From Halichondria panicea (taxonomy: Eukaryota; Porifera; Demospongiae; Suberitida; Halichondriidae), in assembly GCF_963675165.1 (NCBI RefSeq), contig NC_087378.1, positions 6,629,205 through 6,693,204 on the forward strand: a stretch of 64,000 bases of DNA. The letters are read 5' to 3'. A program made the translations under genes and the position numbers. Below, one piece after another: positions 12,229 to 54,860 of the stretch (positions are counted from its first letter, which is position 1; each line of letters opens with the position of its first letter). The notes beneath the pieces were generated by a model. That model was given only the letters and a program-made list of their open reading frames with translations. It did no database searches and was not told the origin of the DNA.

Positions 12229-13150
12229 ATGGATTCATTTGCATTTAACCCGACAGTGCTACCAAGCATCCCCGAGCGCAAGGGGACCCTTCTTCTCAAG
12301 TCTGAGCATATGAAATATGGCAGACCAACCTTGAATTCCAACTGGTAAGCAATACTTATACGTACATGTACCTAGACCATTACACCATACTATACTATAC
12401 TATCTAGATCACACACAAATGAACACAAAAATTGGACACCCAAAAATTATTTTATATACCACCCACCGTACAGGCATGATGATCGAGAAGCTGAGCCTAA
12501 AGACTATGACATCTGCAACAGTGAGGAAAGAAACTTGCTTACATGTACCTACAACAGAATAGGCAACGTCACAGATGGGGTGAGATAATAATATTAATAT
12601 AGCTACACGATAAATACCTTATCCATTTTAATTGCTTTTTCTTAGTCACTGAAGAGTGCTAAAACGACTCAGCAAGAATCCATGAGTGAGGTTGAAAGGC
12701 TGAAGAGTGACTTTGAGAGCAGGGACATCAATAAAAAGATGGTCTCTGAGGCCAATTTTTGTGAGGCCACTCAAGACAGGCAGACAGGAAAGCCTGACAG
12801 GGGTTACGGCAGCGTACTCCCACGACACAAACTGGACCACGGGACTAGGTACCTTACAACCACACATAAGATCGACTATCAGTACCCATTCCAGTGGTCT
12901 CCAAAACAAGAGGTAAGACTAGAGCTACCTAGCCATAAGTAAAACCAAATCAGATTGTGCGTTTTGTCGCTGACCTAGCATCATCATTTGTGTACACACC
13001 CACATTTACACGCAGACTACAGAGACACCCCCAGAGCCACGGTTCAACCATGAGAGGTCAGAGTTCACAGACACAGCTAACCATCGCCGTCCCGGACTCA
13101 ACACATGGCAAGACTGCAATGGAACTGTCAGAAACTATTACCAGTCATAA
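12229..13150 (+). CDS. CFAP95: Cilia- and flagella-associated protein 95
   Basis: Homologue of the human protein once called C9orf135, a ciliary protein linked to axonemal microtubules. Four exons: 12229-12344, 12474-12579, 12646-12912, 13016-13150; 207 residues (human about 229). Matches to the human protein, recalled rather than searched, run in order: HDDREAEPKDYDI (human HRDREAFPKGYDI), CTYNRIGN (human STYRRLGT), GYGSVLPRHKLD (human GFGAVFPRHPPD), SEFTDTANHRRPGLNTW (human SQFTDLNGSKRFGINTW). There is no signal peptide or membrane segment. It is divergent from the small secreted protein gene and converges on the MFSD2-like gene with 88 bp between stop codons. Confidence 0.85.
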
Positions 13151-13238
13151 TAATTATAATTTATTATGTACATGTACACTGTTACAATACTTTTTAAAAG
13201 AGCACACAAAAATGTAAATACAAAACAGAATATTATTG

Positions 13239-16200
13239 CTAGAAAAATGTTTGCTTTGGATCATTCTCGTCCTTATCGTCCTTGTTGGATGTTTTTCGAT
13301 AAGACCCCTGACTTCTATTAGTGATGGAGATGCTCCTCCGTCTGTCAGAATAGTTCTCCTCGACACTCGATGACTGGAGCTTCCTACAGGTGGGCAGTGA
13401 AATGAAAGCAAAATTACTAATTATTATGTACACCAAAGGTAGTAGGTCTACACAACATAGCCAGGTAGTAGACACAAGCATAATTATCAGACAAAAGAAA
13501 ATAGGTATGTCTAGAAAATAGGTACGTCTACTCTTTACCTTTAAGATGTGGGCACTAACAAAAACACAGCCTCTATAACCTTTGTTTACGACATATCGAT
13601 TTTGGCCTAATACAGACATTTAATATATTCACCTCCTGGCCGCTAGCAGCCTCTTAGTGTTCTCTCTAGTTTGCTCAGTAATGGGGTACAAGTGGAGGAA
13701 TATTAGAGCAAGAAGGATGAACAGGATGGGGGGGACGGAGACGAGGAGCTTGAGAGTGAGGGAGAACTGCCATGGTTGAGTACAAAGCGTCTCATCATAA
13801 CCCACGAGTCTGTGTGTGTGTGAGCGGGCAGAAGAAGTAATGCGTGACAATATTCACTGGAAAAAAAGAGAGACTAAAAGCGTGTGTGTTGGAATGTATA
13901 CCATATCTCCACTCACTTATAAATGGCGGTCGAGATGCCAAGGGTGACACCTCCGGCAAACTTGTTCCCGAACACAAAGTAGGCGTAAAATAACTCTTCT
14001 CTCCGTACGTCCCTCGCTAGAACGGCATCATCGATCACATCCGGTAACATGGACCTGTGTGTAATGATAATCACATGACAGCCACATGACGAGGGCATAA
14101 TCGATTGACTCACCATGGCAATAGATAGGCACAGGAGACACCCATCCCCCCTAGGAAGCCCATAGGGTAGATGAGATACTTGTAGAACGGTACAAACAAC
14201 AGAGACACCAGACAAGGCATGAATACCCACATTCCAACAGAAAATGCCGTTTTTTTACCAAACTTTAAAATAACCCATTGCCAGAACGGCATCCACGCAA
14301 TGGCCGACACTAGTAACACTGCTATGACATACGGGTACTGGTCTTCCAGTCCCACGGAATATTTGACGTATAGTGCCATGTTGCCCTGTACAAACTGTGT
14401 GTGTGTGTGTGTGTGTGGGGGGGGGGGGGGAGGGGGGAGCATAATAAGGGGTGAGGGAAGAATACTGGCATATACACACTTACCTGTACTGCTAGCCACG
14501 AGAAGAGCTCTAAAAGAAGCAAGATAACGTATGGTTTGAAGCTGAATACTTCTCTGACTCCCTTGAAAAAGCTGATACGCTTGCCAGTCATCGACTCATC
14601 TAAAAGAGAGAGCTAGTATTACAATAGTTCACACACACACTCACACACACACTCACACACACTCACACTCACACACACACACACACTCACACTCACACAC
14701 ACACACTCACACACACACACTCACACACACTCACACTCACACTCACACACACACTCACACTCACAGACACACACTCACAGACACACACTCACACTCACAC
14801 ACACACTCACACTCACACTCACACTCACACTCACACACACACAATGCCAACCTTTCTGCTCCTTCACTCCAAGGAAGGCGATGAGTATAAAGATGACTAT
14901 GAGCACACCCAGGGTAATGGCGTGGCAGAGATACGCCCACCTCTTGCTATAATCAGGTAACCTCTTGCCCCCCGCCTCACACGGTTGTTTTACACCGAAA
15001 CCAACAAACCCGGCGAAGTAGGCAGTGTACACTAGAATGCCCAAAAGAGTGCCTGAGAGCTCAAAGCAGATACCTGGACAGTGGTGAGTAGAGAACAGGT
15101 GTATATGTTAACGTATAGGTTAACGTATAGGTTAACGATAGCTCTGTGCAAGTATCTGCAACTAGCTCGTTTTGAGGTGATTGCTATAGCTACAGGTACA
15201 AAATGCACGTTAGGACAATATCTTCTTAGCTATAGTAATAATCCGAGCATACGCAGAGAGGAACAGTCACGATACAAACTCACGATAGAGTGTGACAGAG
15301 TCCCTCTCCTTGTTATCGTTGGAGAGGTGCATTGTGAGGGCAGTGTAGGGTACATGGATGCACTGCATCAGGGGACACAATTCATAGTACACTATTAACA
15401 TCATACACGTGCACACAATGACAATGCCAACAAAGCTTCAATAATTATGGTACAACCTTACTGTAACTTTGGGCACCCATGCCTAAAAACTGTGACAGGC
15501 CACCAAAACACAAAGACTTTGATGTGTCTGACCAAATCTGAAACATTATACAAGCTCTCTAATGTTAACAGAATGTGATAGAGTGATGTGTGACTCACAG
15601 TGAGGAGAGCTTGGAAGGCAAAGTAGAGAAGGAGGTAGTAAATGAACTTGATTTCTGATGGCTGTTCATCAAACGGCCCGGGGACAAACCATAGAAACGA
15701 GTACACCAAACCAGCAGGTACAGCGGCTGATATCATCCTGGTAGTGAGGATAAAAAGCATAAAGTCTAGTGAATCAGTTCTACAATAATCCTTTGTAGAT
15801 ACATTAAATACGTACGGTTTAAACTACTGGTTTTTGTCTGATCACTGAAGGCAACATAGAGCCTGCCCAGTAAAAAATACATCTTATAGACAAATGTGTC
15901 ACATCTCTAGATGCCTAATACCAGTATGACATCCAGACCACACCCACTCACCAGGGCCTGAGTCGGCCAAAACGTGTCCTGGTGATACTGCAGAGGTAGC
16001 CTACAACTGGGTCTGTGATGGCGTCCCATACACGTCCACTGAACACTATGATCAGGACGTAGGTGGGGTCCAACTGTATGAGTGTGTGGGGGGGAGGGTT
16101 GGTGGTTATTTTTGGGACATGTATTGAAAGCAATACAATCATAATTATGTTTGCACGCACAATGCAGTCTATTCCTTTCAGTGTGTGTGTGGTAATGAAA

Positions 16201-16549
16201 ACAAATATGCATCTATATACTCACAATGGCAACCTCCAGTAAGAAGATGCTGAGATAGAAGCCCACTACAGTGTTGCACATTGAGTAAGGAAGTGACCCA
16301 GTGGCATAAGCTATCTTCCTCCATAACGGGACCACATCAGAAGGGTCTACCCGTCTCTGCAGGGGGCATGAGTGAAAGATGTGCATAACTGAGTATGAGT
16401 GTGCCCTAGTAGATATCTCACAATGCCTCATAGTTAGTTTAATATACTCAACTACATACTTTTGTTGTATTTCCTTCAAAGACACTTTCTTTGCTGCTGG
16501 TGTAACTCCCTGGTGGAGTTTTGTCGTACGGTTCAGGAGGGGTCTCCAT
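13239..16549 (-). CDS. MFSD2: MFSD2-type lysophospholipid symporter
   Basis: Major-facilitator transporter of the MFSD2A/B type; vertebrate MFSD2A carries lysophosphatidylcholine with sodium across the plasma membrane. Eleven exons: 16549-16460, 16356-16225, 16073-15952, 15737-15599, 15362-15284, 15073-14852, 14599-14484, 14394-14114, 14054-13917, 13809-13633, 13383-13239; 546 residues, similar to human. About twelve hydrophobic segments are spread over exons 2 to 10. Diagnostic stretches: VWDAITDPVVGYL with the sodium-site Asp residues (vertebrate WDAFTDPLVGF), TRTRFGRLRPW, the loop HVPYTALTMHLSNDNKERDS, and SMLPDVIDDAVL. The N-terminus is a short Pro-rich cytosolic tail, and the C-terminus is long, basic and Ser-rich. 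Donor GTTGGC after exon 6 is weak. MFSD2A and MFSD2B cannot be separated by eye. Confidence 0.9.
14622..14844. repeat. Long CA/CACT microsatellite in an MFSD2 intron
   Basis: About 220 bp of ACAC broken regularly by CT (CACTCA units), in the intron between exons 6 and 7. It runs almost up to the weak donor of exon 6 at 14851. On the gene's strand the repeat is GT/AG-rich. Confidence 0.9.
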
Positions 16550-16904
16550 CTCCTATCTTTCTGTCCTGTGTCCTGTGTCCTGTGTCAGATCAGACGCTAG
16601 CGCTACATGAATAGCTGCAAGAGATTAATTAAGAAATCTGAAGAAATCTCTGCAAGCAAGCAATCACATGACAGAAATACGAGCTCCTCCCCTTCTCTGC
16701 TAATATTATCCTCGATTCCAGGCCGCTCTGACTAGCCTCCACCCATAGAAAGTAATTTATAGTATCTGTATGCTCCACCTTTCTTTCTGTACAATTGACG
16801 ACCTCTGCAGAAACTCTGTTGATGTGCACATGTGTTGGTAAGTGCATCCTCTTCCCCTATCTACTCCTCTGCTCATACCTGCTCCTCCCACACACTCACA
16901 GATC
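16550..16904. promoter_or_regulatory. Intergenic region between MFSD2 and ECHS1, probable two-way promoter
   Basis: A 355-bp gap between divergent start codons. It holds a short direct repeat of CCTGTGT at 16563-16585. One terminus of the TAGCCTCG repeat family (TCCTCGATTCCAGGCCG, about 16711-16727) sits here without a clear partner end. No other gene seen. Confidence 0.45.
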
Positions 16905-18544
<1,640 letters not shown>

Positions 18545-18900
18545 CTTGTTAGCTAGCTAGAGACGTACGTACCTGTGACCTATTGTGTATAGCCAAACTG
18601 TGGTATAGTTTTGTGATTTATAATGTTGGTTTTCAATAGCAGCTTAGTTACAGTTTTCGGTACCGTGCAACAAGCAAGCAGCATTGCCAAAATTAATTGG
18701 AGAACATCTTGACGCTAATGACATAATTATATGATACACAGAAATTGTTGTGCTATATATTATAGCTAAATACAACAGAAACGGTGTAAGCTATTGTAAG
18801 GTGATATATACATCCAGTGCACAAACAATCACAGTAATCTATACTTCAAACAAAATGAACAGCGGTAAGTTAGGCAATGTTTGAGTGTTTGCAGAGCAGT
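18545..18900. other. Intergenic region between ECHS1 and syntenin
   Basis: 356 bp between convergent stop codons, probably the two 3' untranslated regions. It is AT-rich with no coding signal; I see nothing else in it. Confidence 0.6.
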
Positions 18901-21075
18901 TTAAACGTCAGGGATGGAGTGGTCCATCTGCTTCCTGAGGGAGGAGCCCATGCTGCAGGGAGAGAGAGATGGTCATGAAAGGTTGCCACAATACAATACA
19001 GAGCATAGATACTGCTATTGCGCAGCTGTCACTTGAAAGTACAACCTGAGTCAACTGGAATGCCCCCCAACTCGGAGTAAAAGCTGTACATGCAATGTTA
19101 TGCTGCTGTGGTGGTCGGCTTACTTCTTCATGAGGTGGTTGTATACAAAGTCGGGCATGATGGTGATGGTGACTGTAGGAGGGCTCTGAGAGAACACCTC
19201 ACCGACGGCCTTGTCCTTGAGTCCGATCACATTCTGACCGTTGACCTCCGTCAGGTGGTGGTCCAGCAACACTCCATTCCTGAAGGGGGGTTGTGCATGT
19301 AAAGCGTGCAATTTTTGCATACAAAAATACACAAAATTCAAAGGCAAGCACACACACACACACACATAATTATAGTGATTCTTACCTAGCAGCAGAGGTA
19401 TCCTTGACGATAGCCTTGATTTGACCATCTTTGAAGCTGAACCCAATATGGTTGGCACTGTCTTTCTGCATGGTGATGGTCCTCTCAAAGGGACGGTCCC
19501 TCACGGCCAGTTTGATCTCATTGGCTGGAGCAGTCTTGAGTAGTTTGGAGGCCTTGTCACTCTTGTAGCCTGCAACTACCTCTCCATTGATCTGTGAGGA
19601 GAGAGAAAGTTTGCTAGTCACCAAAGGTTAGAAATAAGTCATTCTAAAATGAAAGGTAGGCAATGTTTCAAACATTTTATTTGTTCTAGCTTACACTGTG
19701 GTCTACAAACACAGCTGAATGAACTGAAAGTGCTAGTTAATACACACTCTCACACAAAACTATACAACAACAAAACACACACTTACCATGAGGATTTGGT
19801 CCCCGAATCTAAGTCCAGCCATGGAGGCCGGTGAGCCCTTGGCTACGAAGCACACAAACACACCCTTGCTCACGGAGAACAGACTCAGTCCACACTTGCC
19901 CTTGCCATCCTTACACAGGGTGATCTCACGAACACCTACACATACACAGCAATCATTAGCACTACTTGTCACTACTTGTATGAGATGCACCAGGAGGCAC
20001 ACATGACAAAAACACAAAACACTGAACATACATGATCAATATCTAGGGAGATATGTAAGCAGCATACCAAACACAAATACATAACAGTACATGTATCTAG
20101 ACATGCGGCAGTGGGGCAAATAAGGCTCAGCACAATGGAAAGGTTAGATGCAATGATCAATGGTAATTGGAACTAAACAGAACATGTGATCAAGGTGTTT
20201 AGAACCATACGGGGGAGGGTCTCTTATGAATATTTAATTATCAACAATGCTATCCTGACTATCAGTGAAACACCACACAAGTTGAATCAAAACAGAATAC
20301 CTTCAACGTTCATTCATTACCTACCTTGTTTGATCTCGGCTCTCCTGATTCCAACATTGGCTATTCCAGTTACAGGGCCAGAGTTCTCTCTTGTGGCTAC
20401 AGCTGTACCGGCAGAGGGCACCACTGCACCTCCTGGTCCATGGCGCGGTGGCTGTGTGTATGTGTGTATTCAAATTAGTAGCGGAATGTGGTGACAACTC
20501 GTATCACATGACGGCCTAGATCAAAGATGAAATGCGAACTGGCTTCCATAAAGAGTATCGATTCATTCCCATACAGGATGCCTATCAATAGACAATGGGG
20601 AATTTACATGCACTAACTACCTACATACCACACATGCAACAATCGCTAATTCACACCACCCCCTATACGCACGTTACGGGACTTACAGGTGCATATCGGC
20701 TGAGCTCCAAGCCCATGTAGTCCTCGAGGCTTGGGTAGAGACCACCTCCCCCGATGGCTACCACTGTAGTTGAAGTGGGCCCGGGTGTGGCGGATGAGGG
20801 GGGTGGTTGGTAGGGGGCACTGGGGATAGCTGGAGGGGGGCCGCCTTGCTGTCTTTGTTGGGTCAGTTGAGCCTGAGGGAGGAGGGAGGGAAATGGTAAA
20901 TCATTGAAGGACAGACCTTATTGCAAAACATTGCAAACAGCCTAGTATTAATAGTTATACAATAATAGCTAGTTGATTGCATTTTTGAGGCACACAATTT
21001 TACCACAAACATTCAACTTACATTGGCCATTTTGCCAACGGTCATATCTTCAAGGGAAGGGTACAGTCCAGACAT
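18901..21075 (-). CDS. SDCBP: Syntenin, tandem-PDZ adaptor
   Basis: Cytosolic and membrane adaptor that binds C-termini of syndecans and other receptors and links them to ALIX and exosome formation. Seven exons: 21075-21022, 20872-20687, 20451-20325, 19935-19787, 19591-19386, 19279-19124, 18952-18901; 309 residues (human 298). The N-terminal part has two LYPSLED motifs (residue 4 and about residue 60), the LYPxL type bound by ALIX. PDZ1 has [14 protein letters not shown] with [20 protein letters not shown]; the linker [14 protein letters not shown] is near-identical to human; PDZ2 has IGFSFKDG and [14 protein letters not shown]. The C-terminus MDHSIPDV matches human MDHTIPEV. A Pro/Gly-rich insert (about residues 25-55) is longer than in human. 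Confidence 0.96.
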
Positions 21076-21335
21076 TTTGCTTCTTAGATTATGAGTTATG
21101 AGTTACTAAATTAATGCTTGCTCTTGAAGTTCTGGTCTACAGCGAAAACTGTCCTAGAAATACTCCCAAACTGGAACTGTGTGAGGGTCTATTTGGCCAT
21201 CACATGATACACAAACTTGCTAAGAGAATTACGTCATATAAGTGCGTGCTATCTTTAGAACTGACGCGCCATTGTGAAATTAGCCAGCATAGCGTCTTTT
21301 ACCAGGTAATCAAGTGCGTACAAGATCAAGAGAGA
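21076..21335. promoter_or_regulatory. Probable two-way promoter, syntenin / OSER1
   Basis: 260 bp between divergent start codons. It contains short A/T runs and no repeat. No factor site could be assigned with confidence. Confidence 0.45.
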
Positions 21336-22111
21336 ATGGAGTCACCTACGGCAGACATTAGCATCGGTATGGAGGCTCTGAGACTCGGGATTATAGATAA
21401 GAGGTGAGTTTGGTGTGGTCAAAGCTAAGAAGCTTAGTGAGAGGCGATAGGGGCGTTACCCAGGCAAATTGGAACTATAGTGGTCTCATGTGACCCTTTG
21501 TTGTGGTGACTGTTGTGGTAGAATTAAACCATTGATTAGTAACATGAACAATAGTGGTCACCAGTACAGTCACATGTCAGAACAGTAAGTACACTCAATT
21601 ATTTCCATCTTTATCTCCCTGCAGTGAAACTCCAGAGTCACCTGATGAGAGACTAATGGCAAAGATGGTCGAGAAGAAAACAGTCACCGAAAGTCCACCG
21701 ACCTTCGAAGCACCGAGTGACAGGACCTCGGATCACTTCATCCTCTCATCCCCTCAGTATGGCCAATCACAAACTACACAAATCAACCACCACCCGTATT
21801 TGAGACGAACACAATGTTTGTGTACACACCAAGAAACGGGCTGTGGTGCTTGTCAGAGGCTTAAAACACACGAGCAAGCAGGGGCAAGAACATCGGAAGA
21901 CATTGCTGATTCATTTAATACTCTTAGAGTTACCACAGATACAGTACCTCATAGGACAATCAGTTGCAGGCAACAAGAGGCTGCTTACAGTAACTATAGC
22001 GGTCGATACACATTGGATGACACTACGGTGGATGAACTAGCCGGCTACTTGGAGGAGATGATGTACCTACCCCAGCCAATGTCAGAAATGGCAGAACTCA
22101 TGTACACTTGA
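21336..22111 (+). CDS. OSER1: Oxidative stress-responsive serine-rich protein 1 homologue
   Basis: Two exons, 21336-21403 and 21625-22111; 184 residues, shorter than human OSER1 (292). The best evidence is the C-terminus, which matches from DDTTVDELAGYLE to SEMAELMYT at the stop (human VTIEDLSGYMEY ... SHMAEMMYT). A cysteine cluster CLCTHQETGCGACQR matches the human CTCIGKECQCKR. The middle is Ser/Thr/Gln-rich and looks disordered. The human gene responds to oxidative stress; a molecular function is not established, and none can be read from the sequence. The start ATG lies after an AT-rich leader and gives MESPTADISIGMEALRL, a short helix. It is divergent from syntenin. Confidence 0.85.
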
Positions 22112-22853
22112 TAGATAGTGTAGTCTAAATTATGTCTATGTGTGTGGCTGTGTCAGATCATGCTAATATTATTGTTGACCCCCATCAGATTGAGCGTGAG
22201 CTAGAGTATAAGATTGCATATGTCATTAAACTATACAGTAATTTTAATACGTATTATATATAATTATTATACTGCTCTATATACTCATGCATGGACTGCA
22301 CACCACACACGGCCGGGGCCGGTGTGTATATAGAGTGTCTGGACAAAAAACTGCACTATAATTATATATAATAATTATTATAATTATAAATTATTATAGC
22401 TTCATGGATGGACTGCTAATGAGACAGTGGTTGAAAAATGTGATCTTTGAAGGCGAAAAAAAAAAGTTTTCTAGTTGTTGCTTTATAGATTCACGATAAT
22501 TAATTTCCAGGTCAATTACGATAAAAATTTAATCGCGTGTCCATTATGTCAACGCACGGGGTGAATGCTTCTATAGTTGTTGTTATTTTATGTTGCTGTA
22601 AACATGATAACTATGACAATTAAACTATAATTATACACGTCATGTAGACATTACAAGAATGTATAATATTGTATTACACATTGGAGGGCACAAAGAAACA
22701 AAGTTTGTCAATATACAGCTGCTCTGATTAAACGATGTAAATGTACATCTAGAAATGGTACATGTAGTAATAGGGTAAATAGAACGAAAATTCAATAGCA
22801 AAGAAAGAGTTCAGTTAATTAAGACCTTGAATCTCAAGCACCGACCCAGCTAG
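22112..22853. other. AT-rich intergenic region between OSER1 and TPR
   Basis: 740 bp between convergent stop codons. It is strongly AT-rich, with a run of TAATTAT-type repeats at about 22350-22400 that could fold on itself. No gene or transposon end found. Confidence 0.55.
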
Positions 22854-52402
<29,549 letters not shown>

Positions 52403-52619
52403 TTTACTGATATTAATTTTGCTGAGTAGGCAATTCCTAGCGCTCCACGTGGAGTCACATGTAAACAACCGGAAGTCTATTATGTTGCCTTGGCAATAAG
52501 CAATAACCTCAGAGTGAAAAAGCTACAAGATAGTATTATCATCAGAACAACAGGGTGAAAGTTAGTTGTTAGTTATTGTGTGGAAACTGCTCAGACGTCT
52601 TGATCACAATTGAGGAGGT
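52403..52619. promoter_or_regulatory. Probable two-way promoter, TPR / TEKT2
   Basis: 217 bp separate the divergent start codons. It pairs a housekeeping nuclear-pore gene with a cilia gene. No specific site assigned. Confidence 0.45.
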
Positions 52620-54752
52620 ATGAACAGCAAGTACCCCACCAAATTTGCCCCCGCTGACTGGCACACATCGAATCATATGATAGCCTCCAGTGCTGAGAGG
52701 CAACAGAGCATAGCCAGAGATGTCAGAGAGCAGAGCAAGATAGTGCAAATTGAAACAGGTTAGAGATCACATAATCGCAATTCAGTTAAAAGTTTTGGGT
52801 TACCGAAACCCAAATACCATGTAGCTACTCACATAATTAATTTATGTCTGCTCATGTACAGATAATAAGACCCGGTGGACACAGCATGACACCAACACCA
52901 AACTGGATGGGAGGATCAGTGAAATCACACAGTGGAAGGAAAATCTGAGTCGAACTCTCACCGACACAGAGAAAGAGATTGAAAAGGTGCGTTCCCACAC
53001 ACAGCTCACATCTGCCACAATACACGTTCAAGTATGCATATAAGTATGCACAAGTACATCCTTTGACTCGAACTGACCCCCCCCCCCCCACAGTTGACAG
53101 AAACTAAGGAGCGTTGTGAGAAGGCTCTTGAGGAGAAGGCACTACCTCTCGATGTTGTACTCGAGTGTTTGTCTCTGAGAGAGCAGAGAGTGTCCATAGA
53201 CCTAGTGAGGGACGACGTGGAAGCTGAACTGCACAAAGTAAGTGGTATGGTTGCGGGGCTTACTGACTACTATGGTCATCCTATGATTGCTTATGCAGTA
53301 ATACAGTTTCAGTGTATTTACGAATTATTTGTTTTCTGCTGCAGGAGCTTGAGACGATCGAAAGGATCAGGAGCACTCTCCATGCGAATGTTAACTCTGC
53401 ATTTGAGCAAATCTGTGTGCTGCAGGACTGTCACCAAGGGCTTTGCATTGACCTCACAGACAAACACTCAGCACTGGCCATTGACTCAGAATGCTTGAAC
53501 CTCTCAGATCAGTCTAAGGCCATTTCACTCCAGAAGGACCCCACACGCATTAAGAAGAAGTGAGCTCCATTGTTAAATTGAGGCACATGATTGTACATTG
53601 CTTGAAACCACCCCAATATTGACTATAGGAACATACATTTTGTAACTTAACTGTTTTCCTAATAGGCCTAAAACTACATTTGTGTATTAGGAAAGGGGTT
53701 ACTCAAATTTAAGTAACATAGTCTTTCACCCTTTCGATCCTCATAATTATATTCATAGGTGATGGTTTATATTCTGCTAATGAACCCCTCCCCCCCCCCC
53801 ACGCACAGCATAATGACTCCTGATCAATGGGTGTCCTACTCCGCCCATAACACGTCTCGAGCAAATGCTGAGATGAGGACCTCTATTAGGATAAGAGAGA
53901 GCATCAACCACACCATTCAGCAGACTGGGCTCCAACTGGAGGCTCAGTGGACCACCACCAACTATGCCTTCCGTAAGAGGATCCACGAGATGGAGCAAGC
54001 TATACACGAGCTGGAGTGGCAGCAAAAGAATGTGAGAGCTATGTGTGTACAAGTACACTGACTGTAGTTGAATTACCTGTAGCATACCAACAGGGACATG
54101 CATTCCACAAAAGATTATGAAAGTAGTGATGCGTGTTATTACGTACTGTATATTGTCTAACTCTTGCTTTAATAATTATCATCTAGCTGTTAAACCAGCT
54201 ACAAAGCTCCTTTTAATTTCAGCATGCCATGGCAGGTCTCCATTCTACTCTCTATTCTAGGGCTATTTTTAAGTCTCCCTAAACTGATTCTTAAACATAC
54301 TGTACATCCTCTTCCCCAGACTGAGACAGAGGTAAGAGAGGTTGAGGATGAGATCAGCTGTCTGGAGAAGTCACTGGCCCTCAAGATACCTCCCATGATG
54401 GTGACACAGACACGACTGGAGAACAGAATACAGCGACCTAATGTGGAGCTATGCAGGGACCAGACTCAGTATCAGATGGTGGAGGAGATTGCTAAGATTG
54501 GGGACTCTCAGCAAGCACTCAAGGAGAAGCTTGCCGTCACACAGTAAGTTGCTTCAAACATGACTTTTTACAGTGTTTAAACCCACTCAATTGCTTCCCT
54601 GCAGGTATACACTGGGTGCCCTTCAACGCACCCTGGACCGCATCAAGAGAGACCTTGATGTGAAGACCAACTCCCTTGAATTGGACCAGCAGTGTATGCA
54701 AGTACGAGAGAAGCTAGCCCAAGACACCACTGAACTAACAGCTAGTCAGTAA
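52620..54752 (+). CDS. TEKT2: Tektin-2
   Basis: Filament protein inside the doublet microtubules of cilia and flagella. Seven exons: 52620-52758, 52862-52986, 53094-53237, 53345-53559, 53809-54031, 54320-54543, 54605-54752; 405 residues (human TEKT2 430). The tektin signature nonapeptide RPNVELCRD is present, coded at about 54448. Tektin-2 rather than another paralogue is shown by LPLDVVLECLSLRE (human LPLDVAIECLTLRE), EAELHKELE, AFEQICVLQD and FRKRIHEMEQ. The protein is almost all coiled coil. It ends soon after the last helix, so the human C-terminal tail is missing. C runs precede the acceptors of exons 3 and 5. It converges on EIF3I, with 108 bp between stop codons. Confidence 0.94.
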
Positions 54753-54860
54753 ATTTAAGGATACAGACTTTTTAGAACACACTTTAATTTTATCACCGGT
54801 TGAGTTGTACAAACACCAATACAACATGTGGCATGTATAATGACAGAGTAAAATTGGTTG

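Noticed and set aside
15081-15398. Plus-strand frame of 105 residues in the MFSD2 gene
   Set aside because: It overlaps a conserved MFSD2 exon on the other strand and has no support of its own.
16709-16760. Complete TAGCCTCG element near MFSD2
   Set aside because: Only one good terminus; the nearby TAGCCTCC faces the same way and no target duplication is visible.
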